48,291 bases of DNA from Clostridia bacterium (GCA_900763885.1 CAAFLY010000155.1:1-48291), one strand, 5' to 3'. Counted from the stretch's first letter, positions 24,132 to 32,734 are shown. Made by a program: numbers and translations. Notes: a model not told the origin generated them from the letters alone.

Positions 24132-24932
24132 ATGCGCTATGTATACGATCACGACCTGCACATCCACTCGAAGCTATCGCTCTGCTCCGGCGATCCGGAA
24201 GAGACGAACGAGCGGATCCTGCAATACGCGCGGTACAATCATCTGTCCACCATCTGTCTGACCGACCATTTCTGGGACGAGACGATCCCGCTGTCCGCCG
24301 ATTCGGCGTTTTACAGAGTCCAGAATCTCGCGCACGTGAAGGCGGCGCTGCCGTTGCCGCAGGCGGAGGGGATCCGGTTCCTTTTCGGCTGCGAGACGGA
24401 GATGGATCGGTTCATGACGGTTGGCGTCTCAAAGGAGCGGCTTGACGAATTCGCGTTTATCATCGTGCCGACGACGCATTTCCACATGACCGGATTCACC
24501 ATCCCGGCGGAACTCGTTTCCCCTGTGGACAAAGCGGATTTCTGGCTCCGAAAGCTGAACGCCCTGCTCGCTCTTGAACTGCCGTTTCACAAAATCGGGA
24601 TCGCCCATCTGACCTGCGGACTGATCGATCGAAACCGGCAGACGTTTCTCGACACCATTGCCGCCATCGACACGGATGGGATGTACAGGGCGTTCCGGCG
24701 CGCGGCAGAATGCGGGGTCGGGATCGAGCTGAACGCGGACGACATGAAATGCACCGACGCGGAGGCGGAAATCGCGCTTCGTCCGTACCGGATCGCGAAG
24801 GAAGCGGGCTGCAGATTCTATCTGGGCAGCGACGCGCATCATCCGGCAGCTCTGGACGCGGCAGGGGCAATCTTTGAGCGTGCCATCGATCGGCTGGAGC
24901 TGACCGAGGACGAAAAATTCATCTTGGCATAA
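24132..24932 (+). CDS. PHP-domain metal-dependent phosphoesterase
   Basis: This 266-residue protein has the PHP motif I DHDLHIHSKLSLCSGD (6-21), and later TDHFWDE, PTTHFHM and LGSDAHHP, which supply the histidine and aspartate metal ligands of the fold. It is related to histidinol phosphatases and other PHP phosphoesterases. No his genes are adjacent, so a specific histidinol-phosphatase role is not supported. AAAGGAG precedes the ATG. It is the first gene of a same-strand run with the peptidase 21 bp downstream. Confidence 0.85.
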   Translation: MRYVYDHDLHIHSKLSLCSGDPEETNERILQYARYNHLSTICLTDHFWDETIPLSADSAFYRVQNLAHVKAALPLPQAEGIRFLFGCETEMDRFMTVGVSKERLDEFAFIIVPTTHFHMTGFTIPAELVSPVDKADFWLRKLNALLALELPFHKIGIAHLTCGLIDRNRQTFLDTIAAIDTDGMYRAFRRAAECGVGIELNADDMKCTDAEAEIALRPYRIAKEAGCRFYLGSDAHHPAALDAAGAIFERAIDRLELTEDEKFILA

Positions 24933-24953
24933 AGACAAAGGAGAGAGTGTACC

Positions 24954-26189
24954 ATGAATACAAAGCAGATCATGCAAATTTTCCGCGACACGGCGTATGT
25001 TCGGGTCAGCGGCAGTGACGAGGAAGCCAAAACCGCCGCCTATCTTACAGGAGTGCTCGCGAATATGGGCCTGAGTGCGCAGACTGAGCCGTTTGACGTG
25101 CCGATGGCGAGAAATGTATCGGCGACCCTTCTGGCGGACGGCGGTGAGATCCCGTGCGAGGGGTATCGTCTGGCGGGTTCGGGCGAGGTGGAAGCGCCGC
25201 TTTACTACCTGACGAGCGTGGATCCGTACTCCCTGTCCCAGTGCCGCGGAAAGATCGTGCTCATCGAGGGGTATCTCGGCTACTGGAAGTACCACGATCT
25301 GGTGGAGCACGGCGCGGTCGGCTTTATCACCTTTGACGGCAACGCGAATTACCGGGATTTCGATATAGACAAACGGGAGCTGCGCGCCTTTGTTGTGGAG
25401 GGCGCAAACGGGGTCAGACTGCCCGGCGTGAACATCAACGCAAAATCGGCGATCGCGATGGTCAAGAACAGGACAAAGACCGTGAAGATCACGCTGTCGC
25501 AGGAGGAATACACGGCACAGTCGCACAACATCATCCTTGAGCTGCCCGGTGAGATCCCGGAAACCATTGTTTTCACGGCACACTACGACTCTACCCCCCT
25601 CTCCCCCGGCGCATACGACAATATGTCCGGCTCCATCGGACTTCTCTGGATGGCGGAATACTTTGCCCATCACGCGCACCGCCATTCGCTGCGGTTCGTC
25701 TGGTGCGGCAGTGAGGAGCGCGGACTGCTCGGCTCAAAGGCCTATGTGGCGGCACATGAGGAGCAGCTCGACAAGATCGTACTGAACATCAATCTCGACA
25801 TGATCGGCTGCGCGATGGGCGGATTTGCCGCGTGCTGCACCGCGGAGGACAAGCTCGTGTCCTATATCCGCTATTTCGCCATGGAGGAGGGCTTTGGGAT
25901 CAAGTCGTACCAGGATGTGTATTCCAGTGACTCCACGCCATTCGCGGACAAGGGGATCCCGGCGGTATCGTTCGCACGCTGGGCACCGGGCAACACGGCG
26001 ACGATCCACAATCGGTACGACACGGCAGCGGTTATGCTCGGCGCGCGTATGGTGGAGGACTGCACGTTCATCACGAAATTCGCCGACCGGATGGCAAACG
26101 CCGCGATCTGCCCGGTGGAGCGGAAGATGCCGGACAATATGAAACAGAAGCTTGACTACTACCTCTGTCGCAAGAGAGAGGAGAAATAA
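24954..26189 (+). CDS. M28-family zinc peptidase
   Basis: This 411-residue metallopeptidase has an inserted PA-like domain (about 90-180). The M28 zinc ligands are in order: TAHYDS, GAYDNMSGS, SEERGLLG, LDMIG and ATIHNRYDT. It is an aminopeptidase-type fold using two zinc ions. No signal peptide is visible, so it probably works in the cytoplasm on peptides. AAAGGAG precedes the ATG. It lies between a PHP hydrolase and a nitroreductase, a combination that does not point to one pathway. Confidence 0.9.
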   Translation: MNTKQIMQIFRDTAYVRVSGSDEEAKTAAYLTGVLANMGLSAQTEPFDVPMARNVSATLLADGGEIPCEGYRLAGSGEVEAPLYYLTSVDPYSLSQCRGKIVLIEGYLGYWKYHDLVEHGAVGFITFDGNANYRDFDIDKRELRAFVVEGANGVRLPGVNINAKSAIAMVKNRTKTVKITLSQEEYTAQSHNIILELPGEIPETIVFTAHYDSTPLSPGAYDNMSGSIGLLWMAEYFAHHAHRHSLRFVWCGSEERGLLGSKAYVAAHEEQLDKIVLNINLDMIGCAMGGFAACCTAEDKLVSYIRYFAMEEGFGIKSYQDVYSSDSTPFADKGIPAVSFARWAPGNTATIHNRYDTAAVMLGARMVEDCTFITKFADRMANAAICPVERKMPDNMKQKLDYYLCRKREEK

Positions 26190-26209
26190 CCACAAAGGAG
26201 GATACACAA

Positions 26210-26731
26210 GTGAAGGAAACCCTACGTGATCTTAAGGAAAGACGGAGCTGCCGGGCGTATCTGCCGGAGCAGATCGGGGAGGAAGAATTGAACGCGATCC
26301 TTGAGGCCGGGACGTACGCGCCGACCGGGATGGGCAGGCAGTCCCCCGTGATCGTGGCGGTGCAGGATCCCGAAACCAGAGACGCGCTCTCCCGGATGAA
26401 CGCGGCGGTCATGGGCAGGGACGGGGATCCCTTCTACGGCGCGCCGACGGTGGTCGTGGTGCTGGCGGATCCCGAGATCGGCACGTATCTCTACGACGGC
26501 GCGCTCGTCATGGGCAATCTTCTGAACGCGGCGCAGGCGGTCGGCGTGGATTCCTGCTACATCTTCCGCGCGAAGGAGGTATTCGAAACCGCGGAGGGCA
26601 AGGCGCTGCTGCGCAAATGGGCCATTCCGGAGCGTTACGTCGGCATCGGCAACTGCATCCTCGGCTACGGCGCACCCGGCGGAAAAAAGGAAGCCGCGCC
26701 GCGCAAGGAAGGCTACATCGTGCGGGTGTGA
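26210..26731 (+). CDS. Nitroreductase-family flavoprotein
   Basis: This 173-residue protein has the nitroreductase fold: LKERRSCRAYLPEQI at the N-terminus, EAGTYAPTGMGRQS (31-44) for FMN contact, and YVGIGNCILGYG near the C-terminus. It reduces nitro-, quinone- or similar acceptors using an FMN cofactor, as a dimer. It starts with GTG at 26210, supported by AAAGGAGG at good spacing. It is 20 bp after the peptidase stop, so co-transcription is likely. Confidence 0.93.
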   Translation: MKETLRDLKERRSCRAYLPEQIGEEELNAILEAGTYAPTGMGRQSPVIVAVQDPETRDALSRMNAAVMGRDGDPFYGAPTVVVVLADPEIGTYLYDGALVMGNLLNAAQAVGVDSCYIFRAKEVFETAEGKALLRKWAIPERYVGIGNCILGYGAPGGKKEAAPRKEGYIVRV

Positions 26732-26813
26732 GCCGCGAGGGGTACTTTACCCGCACGGCATCGACTGCACCGGTACATACCATATGAACAGACAGTGCGA
26801 GAAAGGACACGGT

Positions 26814-26879
26814 ATGAGAACAAACATCATCGCCTGTACAGGCGCGCGGACGGAACAATCCGGAGGAGACAGAACGTAA
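26814..26879 (+). CDS. Small ORF (21 residues) coupled to the radical SAM gene
   Basis: MRTNIIACTGARTEQSGGDRT is preceded by GAAAGGA at 6-base spacing. It ends in a TAA that shares its last A with the radical SAM start codon (TAATG). An in-frame ATG at 26784 would extend it to 31 residues but lacks a clear ribosome site. Translational coupling to a radical SAM enzyme makes it a candidate leader or modified-peptide precursor. It has one Cys and two Gly but no leader motif I recognise, so function is open. It could also simply bring ribosomes to the downstream start. Confidence 0.35.
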   Translation: MRTNIIACTGARTEQSGGDRT

Positions 26880-27724
26880 TGCTGCGCAAGGTCTATCTGG
26901 AGATCACCAATGTCTGCAACCTCCGCTGTGCCTTCTGTCCCGGCACCACACGGCCGCCGCGTTTTCTCACCGTGGACGAATTTTACACCCTCGCGGCACG
27001 GCTGGTCGGCCACACGGAATACCTCTATCTCCACGTGATGGGTGAGCCGCTATGCCACCCCAACCTCGCGGAAATCCTCGACATCGCCGCCGGACTGGGG
27101 TTTCGCGTCTGCCTGACGACAAACGGAGTGCTGCTCCCCGCCGTGTCCGATACGCTTCTCTCCCGTGCCGCGTCGCTCTACAAGATCAGCGTCTCCCTCC
27201 ACTCCCATGAGGCAAACGGCGGGGACAATCCGGAGCCGTATCTGCGCGACTGTGTGGCGTTCCAGAAGGCGGCGGGAGAGGCGGGGATCATCACGGTACT
27301 GCGGCTGTGGAACCGGGACGGCGAAAATCCGGGGCAGAACACGCAGAACGGGCGTATCTTATCCCTGCTGCACGAAGCGTTCCCCGGTCCGTGGACAGAG
27401 GTGCGCGGCGGCCCCCGGATGGCGAAGGGCTGCTATCTCGAATGGGGAGAGCGGTTCACGTGGCCCATCGAACGGGCGGGGAATCCGGATTCCGGACGGT
27501 TCTGCATGGCACTGCGCGATCAGGCGGCGGTCTTATGCGACGGCACGGTCGTCCCCTGTTGTCTCGACAGCGAAGGGAAGATCGCGCTCGGCAATCTCTT
27601 TGACACGCCCTTTGACGAGATCCTGTCCGCACCGCGCGCCAAAGCGATCCGCGACGGATTTTCGCGCCGTACCGCTGTGGAACCGCTCTGCCAAACCTGC
27701 GGCTACGCGACCCGGTTTTCCTGA
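26879..27724 (+). CDS. Radical SAM protein with SPASM-like C-terminus
   Basis: This 281-residue protein has the radical SAM cluster motif CNLRCAFC (13-20) for the 4Fe-4S cluster that cleaves S-adenosylmethionine. HVMGEPLCHP and LTTNGVLL follow, as in the SAM-binding core. The C-terminus has clustered cysteines (FCMALRDQAAVLCDG, VVPCCLD, LCQTCG), which suggests a SPASM or twitch auxiliary cluster. Enzymes of this type modify peptides or act in cofactor synthesis; the substrate is unknown. GGAGGAGA lies upstream of ATG 26879. It is the last gene of the run and is followed by a bidirectional terminator. Confidence 0.9.
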   Translation: MLRKVYLEITNVCNLRCAFCPGTTRPPRFLTVDEFYTLAARLVGHTEYLYLHVMGEPLCHPNLAEILDIAAGLGFRVCLTTNGVLLPAVSDTLLSRAASLYKISVSLHSHEANGGDNPEPYLRDCVAFQKAAGEAGIITVLRLWNRDGENPGQNTQNGRILSLLHEAFPGPWTEVRGGPRMAKGCYLEWGERFTWPIERAGNPDSGRFCMALRDQAAVLCDGTVVPCCLDSEGKIALGNLFDTPFDEILSAPRAKAIRDGFSRRTAVEPLCQTCGYATRFS

Positions 27725-27755
27725 ATCCCGGATCCCGCCCCTCCGGCCAACAGCA

Positions 27756-27794
27756 AAAAGGGAGCCCTTCCGTTTTTCGGATCGGTTCCCTTTT
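27756..27794. terminator. Bidirectional terminator between radical SAM and GH43 genes
   Basis: AAAAGGGAGCC (27756-27766) pairs with GGTTCCCTTTT (27784-27794), with one wobble pair. A nested CCG-TTTTT-CGG lies inside. T-rich on both strands. Confidence 0.82.
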
Positions 27795-27800
27795 CTCGTC

Positions 27801-29258
27801 TCATTTTGTCCCGTCCCGCACGCCGAACACGGTAAAATCGATCACCCCCGGCATTTTCAGCCCTTCCGGATGACCGAGGATCGTCAGGCGCACCGCTTCA
27901 CACGACGCGTCGGTAAACGTGCGGTAGTCCACGACGCGGTCGGTGTCGTTGTCCCGCGCGTCTATGAGAAGCGCCCATGTATCCGTATCGGGTTCGGTCA
28001 ATCCCTCCAGTATGTACCGATACGCGCCGGGCAGTCCGCCATGGTCGTAATCCAGCCCGATGTCCCGGAAGACGAGACGCGCGGCGGACACCAGATACGG
28101 CGCCTGCAGATCGATGGTCAGAGACGGCGCGGGATCCCCCTCCTCCGGCTGCCAATAGGTCAGAAGCGAGCTGTCCACGGCGTAGAACGGCGCTCTGCCC
28201 GGTGCAGAGGAGCTCGCCCGGATCATGGCGCGCTGCCGGTGGGTCAGAGGCAGGAGGCCCGTATCGTTCGCGGCGACCGGATCCGCCGTCACACCCGGTG
28301 CGTACTGCGGCGTATCCGTGATCCCGTGCGGCGCGTACAGCTCCCCGTCCCCGTTTATGGCGATGAGATCCATGCCGACCAGCCGCTCATAGATGTGTGT
28401 GTATCCGACGACGATGGTGTAAAACGCCCACAATGTGCCGCCCGGCCCCTCCGTGATACACCCATGCCCCGCGCCGGTGATGAAGCGGGAGCGGCTGATC
28501 GTGACGGGATTGTGCTTCTGCGGGCGAAATCCGGCAAGCGGCGCGGTATCGGAAACATATGCCGCCATGCAGTAATTCGTGTATTCCGTGCCGGAGGAAG
28601 CGTAGATAAGATAATACCTGCCACCGCGCTTCACCATCCACTGGCCCTCGATCCAGCCGCAGCACGTGTCTGCGTTGTGCTCGCCGAACCGTTCCCATTC
28701 GTGCGCGGGATCAAACTCCATGAGCGTGACCGGATCGGACAGCAGCCTGCGCGGGTTCTCCCCGTCCAGCTCCACACCGATCGAGCCGGAGACAAACGCG
28801 CGGCGGTGGGTGCTCGGGCGCATCGTGAACGCGTAAAGGTACAGTCTGCCGTCGTCGTCCACAAAAAGCGCGGGATCGACCGGATAAAAATCCGAGCCGT
28901 CCGGCTTTTTAAAGCTGCCGAGGAACGTGAAGTCCCCAAGGGGCGTATCGGCGATATAGAGGCCGTGGGAATGGGAGGTCATGAGGTATTTTCCGCGAAA
29001 CGGCACCACGGTCGGGCTGTATTTCATGTTGTAGGGATTGGTCCGCACATGCCGCCAGGTCGCGAAATCCTCGGTGACGTACGCCATGCCGTAGCTGGGA
29101 TAGAGGTACCACCTCCCGTTTTCATAGAGCACCGACGGATCGCTCACGGAACGGTAGTCGCGCGGCTCCTCTCCGGTGAACGCCATGACCGACCACGGGT
29201 CCACCCCGCGCGGAATATCGGGCAAGGGCAGCGGATTGCAGTAGGTCCGTTTGTCCAT
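27801..29258 (-). CDS. Glycoside hydrolase family 43-like protein with C-terminal discoidin-like domain
   Basis: This protein of 485 residues has a five-bladed beta-propeller-like N-terminal region resembling GH43. SVSDPSVLYENGRWYLY holds the candidate base Asp, DFYPVDPALFVDDDGRLYLY the middle Asp, and WIEGQWMVKRGGRYYLIYA the candidate acid Glu. Such enzymes release arabinose, xylose or galactose units. Residues from about 340 (SSAPGRAPFYAVDSSLLTYWQPEEG...) look like a F5/8-type C (discoidin) sugar-binding domain. No signal peptide is present, so it should be cytoplasmic. ATG 29258 is used; a GTG at 29267 overlaps the stop of the upstream gene. Neither has a strong ribosome site. Confidence 0.85.
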   Translation of the reverse strand: MDKRTYCNPLPLPDIPRGVDPWSVMAFTGEEPRDYRSVSDPSVLYENGRWYLYPSYGMAYVTEDFATWRHVRTNPYNMKYSPTVVPFRGKYLMTSHSHGLYIADTPLGDFTFLGSFKKPDGSDFYPVDPALFVDDDGRLYLYAFTMRPSTHRRAFVSGSIGVELDGENPRRLLSDPVTLMEFDPAHEWERFGEHNADTCCGWIEGQWMVKRGGRYYLIYASSGTEYTNYCMAAYVSDTAPLAGFRPQKHNPVTISRSRFITGAGHGCITEGPGGTLWAFYTIVVGYTHIYERLVGMDLIAINGDGELYAPHGITDTPQYAPGVTADPVAANDTGLLPLTHRQRAMIRASSSAPGRAPFYAVDSSLLTYWQPEEGDPAPSLTIDLQAPYLVSAARLVFRDIGLDYDHGGLPGAYRYILEGLTEPDTDTWALLIDARDNDTDRVVDYRTFTDASCEAVRLTILGHPEGLKMPGVIDFTVFGVRDGTK

Positions 29259-29263
29259 ACGCG

Positions 29264-30187
29264 TCACCGGAGGGATTCAAGGATGAACCGCGCCGCGTCC
29301 ATGCCGTATTCGCTGCCGGCTCTGCCCTCCTCCATGCCCTCGAATTCCACGGACACATAGCCGTCGTATCCGGCGTCGCGGATCAGGCGCAGCGTTTCCC
29401 ACACGTCGAGATCGCCCTGCGCAAGAATCGAGCCGCGCAGCATGGACAGCCCCGAATTCGTGGAGAACCATGAACCGGCGTCGCACCGGAACAGACCGCC
29501 CACCCCGGTCAGCCGCTCCGTTTTGCGGATATAGAAGTCCTTCAGATGGACCATTTTCGCGACCTTCGCGCACTTTTTCACAGCCACGGTGCAGTCCTCG
29601 TCCACGCAGGCGAAGTTGCCCGTGTCGAGCAGCAGTCCGAAATTCTCTCTGTCCACGGCGTCGATGAGTCTGAGCACGCGGTCGGAGCCGTTGACGAAAA
29701 ATCCGTGGTTCTCGACGAGGGTGGTGATCCCAAGCGGCGCGGCGTAATCGGCAAGCAGCCGGCACGTCTCGACCGCCATCGGGAATTCGCGTTCAAAATC
29801 GAGCGGCGTATTCGTCTCAAGCGGGCGGCGGAAGGAGGAGATGTCGTGGCGCATCGTGGTCAGCCCCAGCTTGTGCGCGACATCGATGTGCCGCTTCAAT
29901 CGTTCCACCTCCGCCATACGCGCGTCCCGATCCCAGCGCAAAAGATCGCCAAGCACCGCGTAATTGGACAGGGGCAGGTCGATCTCGCGCGACGTTTCCC
30001 GGATCTCGCGGATGAGCGGCTCGTTGAACGCCCCCGTCCCGTCGTCGTACAGCGTGAAGCCAAAGGGGACAAGCTCGATCGCCGCGGCGTTTTTCGATTT
30101 TGCAAAGCGCATCACGTCGAGGATCGTCATCTCGCCCCGCATGATCTCCGCGTTGCAGCTATAGCTGGTCAGTCCGATTTTCATCAT
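29264..30187 (-). CDS. Sugar phosphate isomerase/epimerase (xylose isomerase-like TIM barrel)
   Basis: This 307-residue protein has the AP endonuclease 2/xylose isomerase-like TIM barrel. Metal-binding positions are in TTLVENHGFF, LLLDTGNFA, MVHLKDF and SVEFEG. Members isomerise or epimerise keto-sugars or inositols. It overlaps the upstream gene by ATGA and precedes the GH43 gene by 5 bp, so the three minus-strand genes form a tight operon. A role in handling the sugar freed by the GH43 enzyme is a reasonable inference. Confidence 0.88.
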   Translation of the reverse strand: MMKIGLTSYSCNAEIMRGEMTILDVMRFAKSKNAAAIELVPFGFTLYDDGTGAFNEPLIREIRETSREIDLPLSNYAVLGDLLRWDRDARMAEVERLKRHIDVAHKLGLTTMRHDISSFRRPLETNTPLDFEREFPMAVETCRLLADYAAPLGITTLVENHGFFVNGSDRVLRLIDAVDRENFGLLLDTGNFACVDEDCTVAVKKCAKVAKMVHLKDFYIRKTERLTGVGGLFRCDAGSWFSTNSGLSMLRGSILAQGDLDVWETLRLIRDAGYDGYVSVEFEGMEEGRAGSEYGMDAARFILESLR

Positions 30188-30780
30188 GGTTCTGTATTCT
30201 CCGTTTCTGTTCGTTTTTCGATTGCCGCGGCGATCTCCGGCAAGTGTCCGACGATGAACCGCTGCATCTGTGCGCTGTATAAGAGCACCGTGTAGTGCAT
30301 ACCACGACCGCTGCTGTAGCGCAGCTCCTCTGTGATACCCATAGCCTTTCCCGTCTCCGTAACGCGCATGCGTTTTTTGCCGTTTTCATCGGTTGTCGCC
30401 TGCAGGATCCCGTTTGCGGCAAGCCACGCGGCTACATCTCTGTGGCGGAGCTTGTACATACCTCTTTCGACATACCCATTGATCTGCACGACGATATTGT
30501 TCAGGGAAACCGGCGTATCGGAAATCTCGACCCCGGTCTGCATCGCCGCGTTCGGGGCAAACGGCAGCCTTCTCGACCGCCTTTCCCGACGAGCGCCGAT
30601 CTCCCCATCGTTCTCGATCACCTGTCCGAGCACATCCGAAACGTACACCAGACAGCGGCGGATCCTGTCCTGGCACACCACCTCGCCGGGATCGAGCATT
30701 TCCCCGGTCAGCGGATCGATCCCCCGGGAGAGCGCGTCGAGATACCCCCGCGCATGGCGTAGAATCGCACACTTGTCCAA
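30184..30780 (-). CDS. Conserved hypothetical protein, possible DNA-associated
   Basis: I do not recognise this 198-residue protein by function. The N-terminal 55 residues (ILRHARGYLDALSRGIDPLTGEMLD...RIRRCLVYVSDVLGQVI) resemble a domain I have seen in Clostridia proteins of unknown role. The C-terminal half looks like a winged-helix region (YKLRHRDVAAWLAANGILQ...RVTETGKAMGITEELRYS). It starts with TTG at 30780, supported by GAGGTG 8 bases upstream. It is the first gene of the operon with the isomerase (ATGA overlap) and GH43 genes, so it could be their regulator. Confidence 0.65.
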   Translation of the reverse strand: MDKCAILRHARGYLDALSRGIDPLTGEMLDPGEVVCQDRIRRCLVYVSDVLGQVIENDGEIGARRERRSRRLPFAPNAAMQTGVEISDTPVSLNNIVVQINGYVERGMYKLRHRDVAAWLAANGILQATTDENGKKRMRVTETGKAMGITEELRYSSGRGMHYTVLLYSAQMQRFIVGHLPEIAAAIEKRTETENTEP

Positions 30781-30903
30781 AATACCATCACCTCACTTTT
30801 TTCTGAAAATACGCTGACGACAGCGCGTTTTTGCGCCGGAATGCTCCAATACACGGGGTTTTGGCGCGCATTCGATCTTTTGGCAGCGCTTTTCCAAATC
30901 TTC

Positions 30904-30932
30904 TTGACTTTCCGTCCGTTTTCGGCTACAAT
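30904..30932 (+). promoter_or_regulatory. Promoter of the GH18 gene
   Basis: TTGACT (30904-30909) and TACAAT (30927-30932) are 17 bp apart. The ATG follows 33 bp later. No clear minus-strand promoter for the 30780 gene was found in this region. Confidence 0.78.
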
Positions 30933-30965
30933 GTAGAAAAATACCGCAAAACGGAGGACTATATC

Positions 30966-31991
30966 ATGCTTCTTTGCGCCTATGTCTTCGGGCACTGCGA
31001 CGCGATCACCGACGAGGACGCGAAAATGCTCGATCTCATCAACATCGCCTTCGGACTGATCCGGGATGGCAGGCTCTTTGTGCCGGAGAGCGCCGCTTCT
31101 CCCGTGTGGGAACGTCTGCGGGCGGCAAATCCGTCTCTGCGCGTCCTGCTCTCCATCGGCGGCTGGGGGGCGGGCGGCTTCTCCACCATGGCGAAATCGC
31201 AGACCGCGCGGCAGGTCTTCATCGACTCCTGCCTGTCCGCCGTCGAAGCGTACGGTCTGGACGGACTGGATCTCGACTGGGAATACCCGACCATCGACTC
31301 CGCCGGAATCGACGCCGCCCCCGCCGACCGGGAGAATTTCACCGCCCTGCTCACCGAACTGCGCGCCGCTCTCGACACGCGGTATCCGGATACGCACAAA
31401 ATGCTCACCATCGCGGCAGGTGGCGGGGATTATTACATACACGCCGTGGAGCTTCCGAAGCTCGTGCCGGTGCTCGACTACATCTCCCTCATGACCTACG
31501 ATCTCGCCGGACTGCACGTGCCCGCCATGCACCACACCGCCCTCTACAGCACCGCGCTGCAGCCGAATTCCGTGGACGCGAATGTGAAGCGGTTCATGGC
31601 GGCCGGTGCTCCCGCGGAGAAGCTTGTCATCGGCGCGGCGTTTTATTCCCGGCGGTGGCTCCACATCCCGGACGGCGGCACCCATGGATTGGGGCAATCC
31701 GAGACGATCCGCGATCCAAGCAGCGGCGGCTTCGGTCCCGGGTTCGGTACCCTGTCCGCCATGCGCGGTCGTGACGGATTTACCGCCTATCGCGACGAAA
31801 CCGCCCACGCGCCGTATCTCTACAACGCGGAAACGGGCGAGTGGCTCAGCTATGACGACCCGGAAAGCGTCGCCGAAAAGGTCCGGTACGCCAAAGAGCA
31901 CGGTCTGTACGGCGTGATGTACTGGGAGCATGGCTGTGATCCGACGCGCGCACTGCTCGACGCCCTGTACACGGCGAAGAACGAGGGGTAA
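30966..31991 (+). CDS. Glycoside hydrolase family 18 protein
   Basis: This 341-residue protein has the GH18 TIM barrel with SIGGWG (63-68) and the catalytic DGLDLDWEY (99-107). E106 is the proton donor of the DxxDxDxE motif. YISLMTYDLAG and the C-terminal GVMYWEHGCD complete the barrel. It should cleave beta-1,4-N-acetylglucosamine linkages in chitin-type or N-glycan substrates by substrate-assisted catalysis. It has no signal peptide, so it would act on imported oligosaccharides. GGAGG precedes the ATG. The next gene starts at TAATATG, one base after its stop. Confidence 0.93.
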   Translation: MLLCAYVFGHCDAITDEDAKMLDLINIAFGLIRDGRLFVPESAASPVWERLRAANPSLRVLLSIGGWGAGGFSTMAKSQTARQVFIDSCLSAVEAYGLDGLDLDWEYPTIDSAGIDAAPADRENFTALLTELRAALDTRYPDTHKMLTIAAGGGDYYIHAVELPKLVPVLDYISLMTYDLAGLHVPAMHHTALYSTALQPNSVDANVKRFMAAGAPAEKLVIGAAFYSRRWLHIPDGGTHGLGQSETIRDPSSGGFGPGFGTLSAMRGRDGFTAYRDETAHAPYLYNAETGEWLSYDDPESVAEKVRYAKEHGLYGVMYWEHGCDPTRALLDALYTAKNEG

Positions 31992-31992
31992 T

Positions 31993-32595
31993 ATGGCGTC
32001 GCTTGTCATGCATCTTGCCGCAGCCGTGCGGATCCTCCCGGAGCTGGGTATACCTGCCTCGGAGCGGAATCGTTTTCTGTGGGGACAGCTGCTGCCCGAT
32101 GCGCGCGGAGACGGTACGGCGGCAAAACGGGCCACGCATTTCCGCGCGATTTCTCCAGACGGCACACAGCTTTGCGATTTTCCCCGATTTCTGTGCGATT
32201 TTCCGCCGGCAACAGACAGCCTGTATCTCGGCTACTACTGCCATCTCTGCGAGGACTGGACGTTCCGCCATTTTCTCTACGACATCTGTGGGATCGTACC
32301 TACGCCGGCACTTGCCCCCACGCTGCACCGGGATTATTCTCTCCTGAACGCGCCGCTGATCCGCCGATACGCTCTGTCGCTCGATTTCGGAGACGTGCCA
32401 GAGCTCCCGGGACCGCTCATGGCGTATTTCCCCTACGACATATCCGCGTTACGCGCGATGCTGCACGCGAATTTCACCGATCCCGCCCCGGAAAACGAGA
32501 CGCCGACGCTCTTCACGCTCGATATGGCGCAGGCATACATCGAGGCGGCGGTCGCGGAGACCTTGGACAACGTGCGGAAGCTGCCAATCGAATAA
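31993..32595 (+). CDS. Uncharacterised protein with His/Asp-rich all-alpha fold
   Basis: This 200-residue protein is not recognised with confidence. Histidine and aspartate residues are spaced as in zinc-dependent phospholipase C or S1/P1-like helical folds: MASLVMHLAAA, WGQLLPDARGD, ATHFRA, YCHLCEDWTFRHFLYD. A metal-dependent hydrolase is therefore a guess from pattern only. It begins one base after the GH18 stop (TAATATGG), so it is almost surely translated with it. Its TAA stop (32593-32595) is the left flank of repeat copy C. Confidence 0.7.
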   Translation: MASLVMHLAAAVRILPELGIPASERNRFLWGQLLPDARGDGTAAKRATHFRAISPDGTQLCDFPRFLCDFPPATDSLYLGYYCHLCEDWTFRHFLYDICGIVPTPALAPTLHRDYSLLNAPLIRRYALSLDFGDVPELPGPLMAYFPYDISALRAMLHANFTDPAPENETPTLFTLDMAQAYIEAAVAETLDNVRKLPIE

Positions 32596-32682
32596 GGAAA
32601 CTCTGATTTAAGGTTATTTTTGCGATAAAAGCCCTTATATTTCAGCCTTTTATCGCAAAAATCCGAATTATTCAGAGTATCC
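32596..32682 (+). repeat. Palindromic TAA-flanked element, copy C (87 bp)
   Basis: The cleanest copy. It begins GGAAACTCTGATTTAAGG and ends ATTCAGAGTATCC. The inner stem is TTTTTGCGATAAAAG (32617-32631) with CTTTTATCGCAAAAA (32647-32661), perfect over 15 bp. It is flanked by TAA (32593-32595, a stop codon) and TAA (32683-32685). Confidence 0.93.
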
Positions 32683-32690
32683 TAAGCACT

Positions 32691-32734
32691 CCGCGGGGAG
32701 CCTGTCACACCGATACGATCCCCGCGGTGTTTTT
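32691..32734 (+). terminator. Terminator of the GH18 operon
   Basis: CCGCGGGGA (32691-32699) pairs perfectly with TCCCCGCGG (32719-32727), then TGTTTTT. It begins 5 bp after the right TAA of repeat copy C. Confidence 0.82.
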
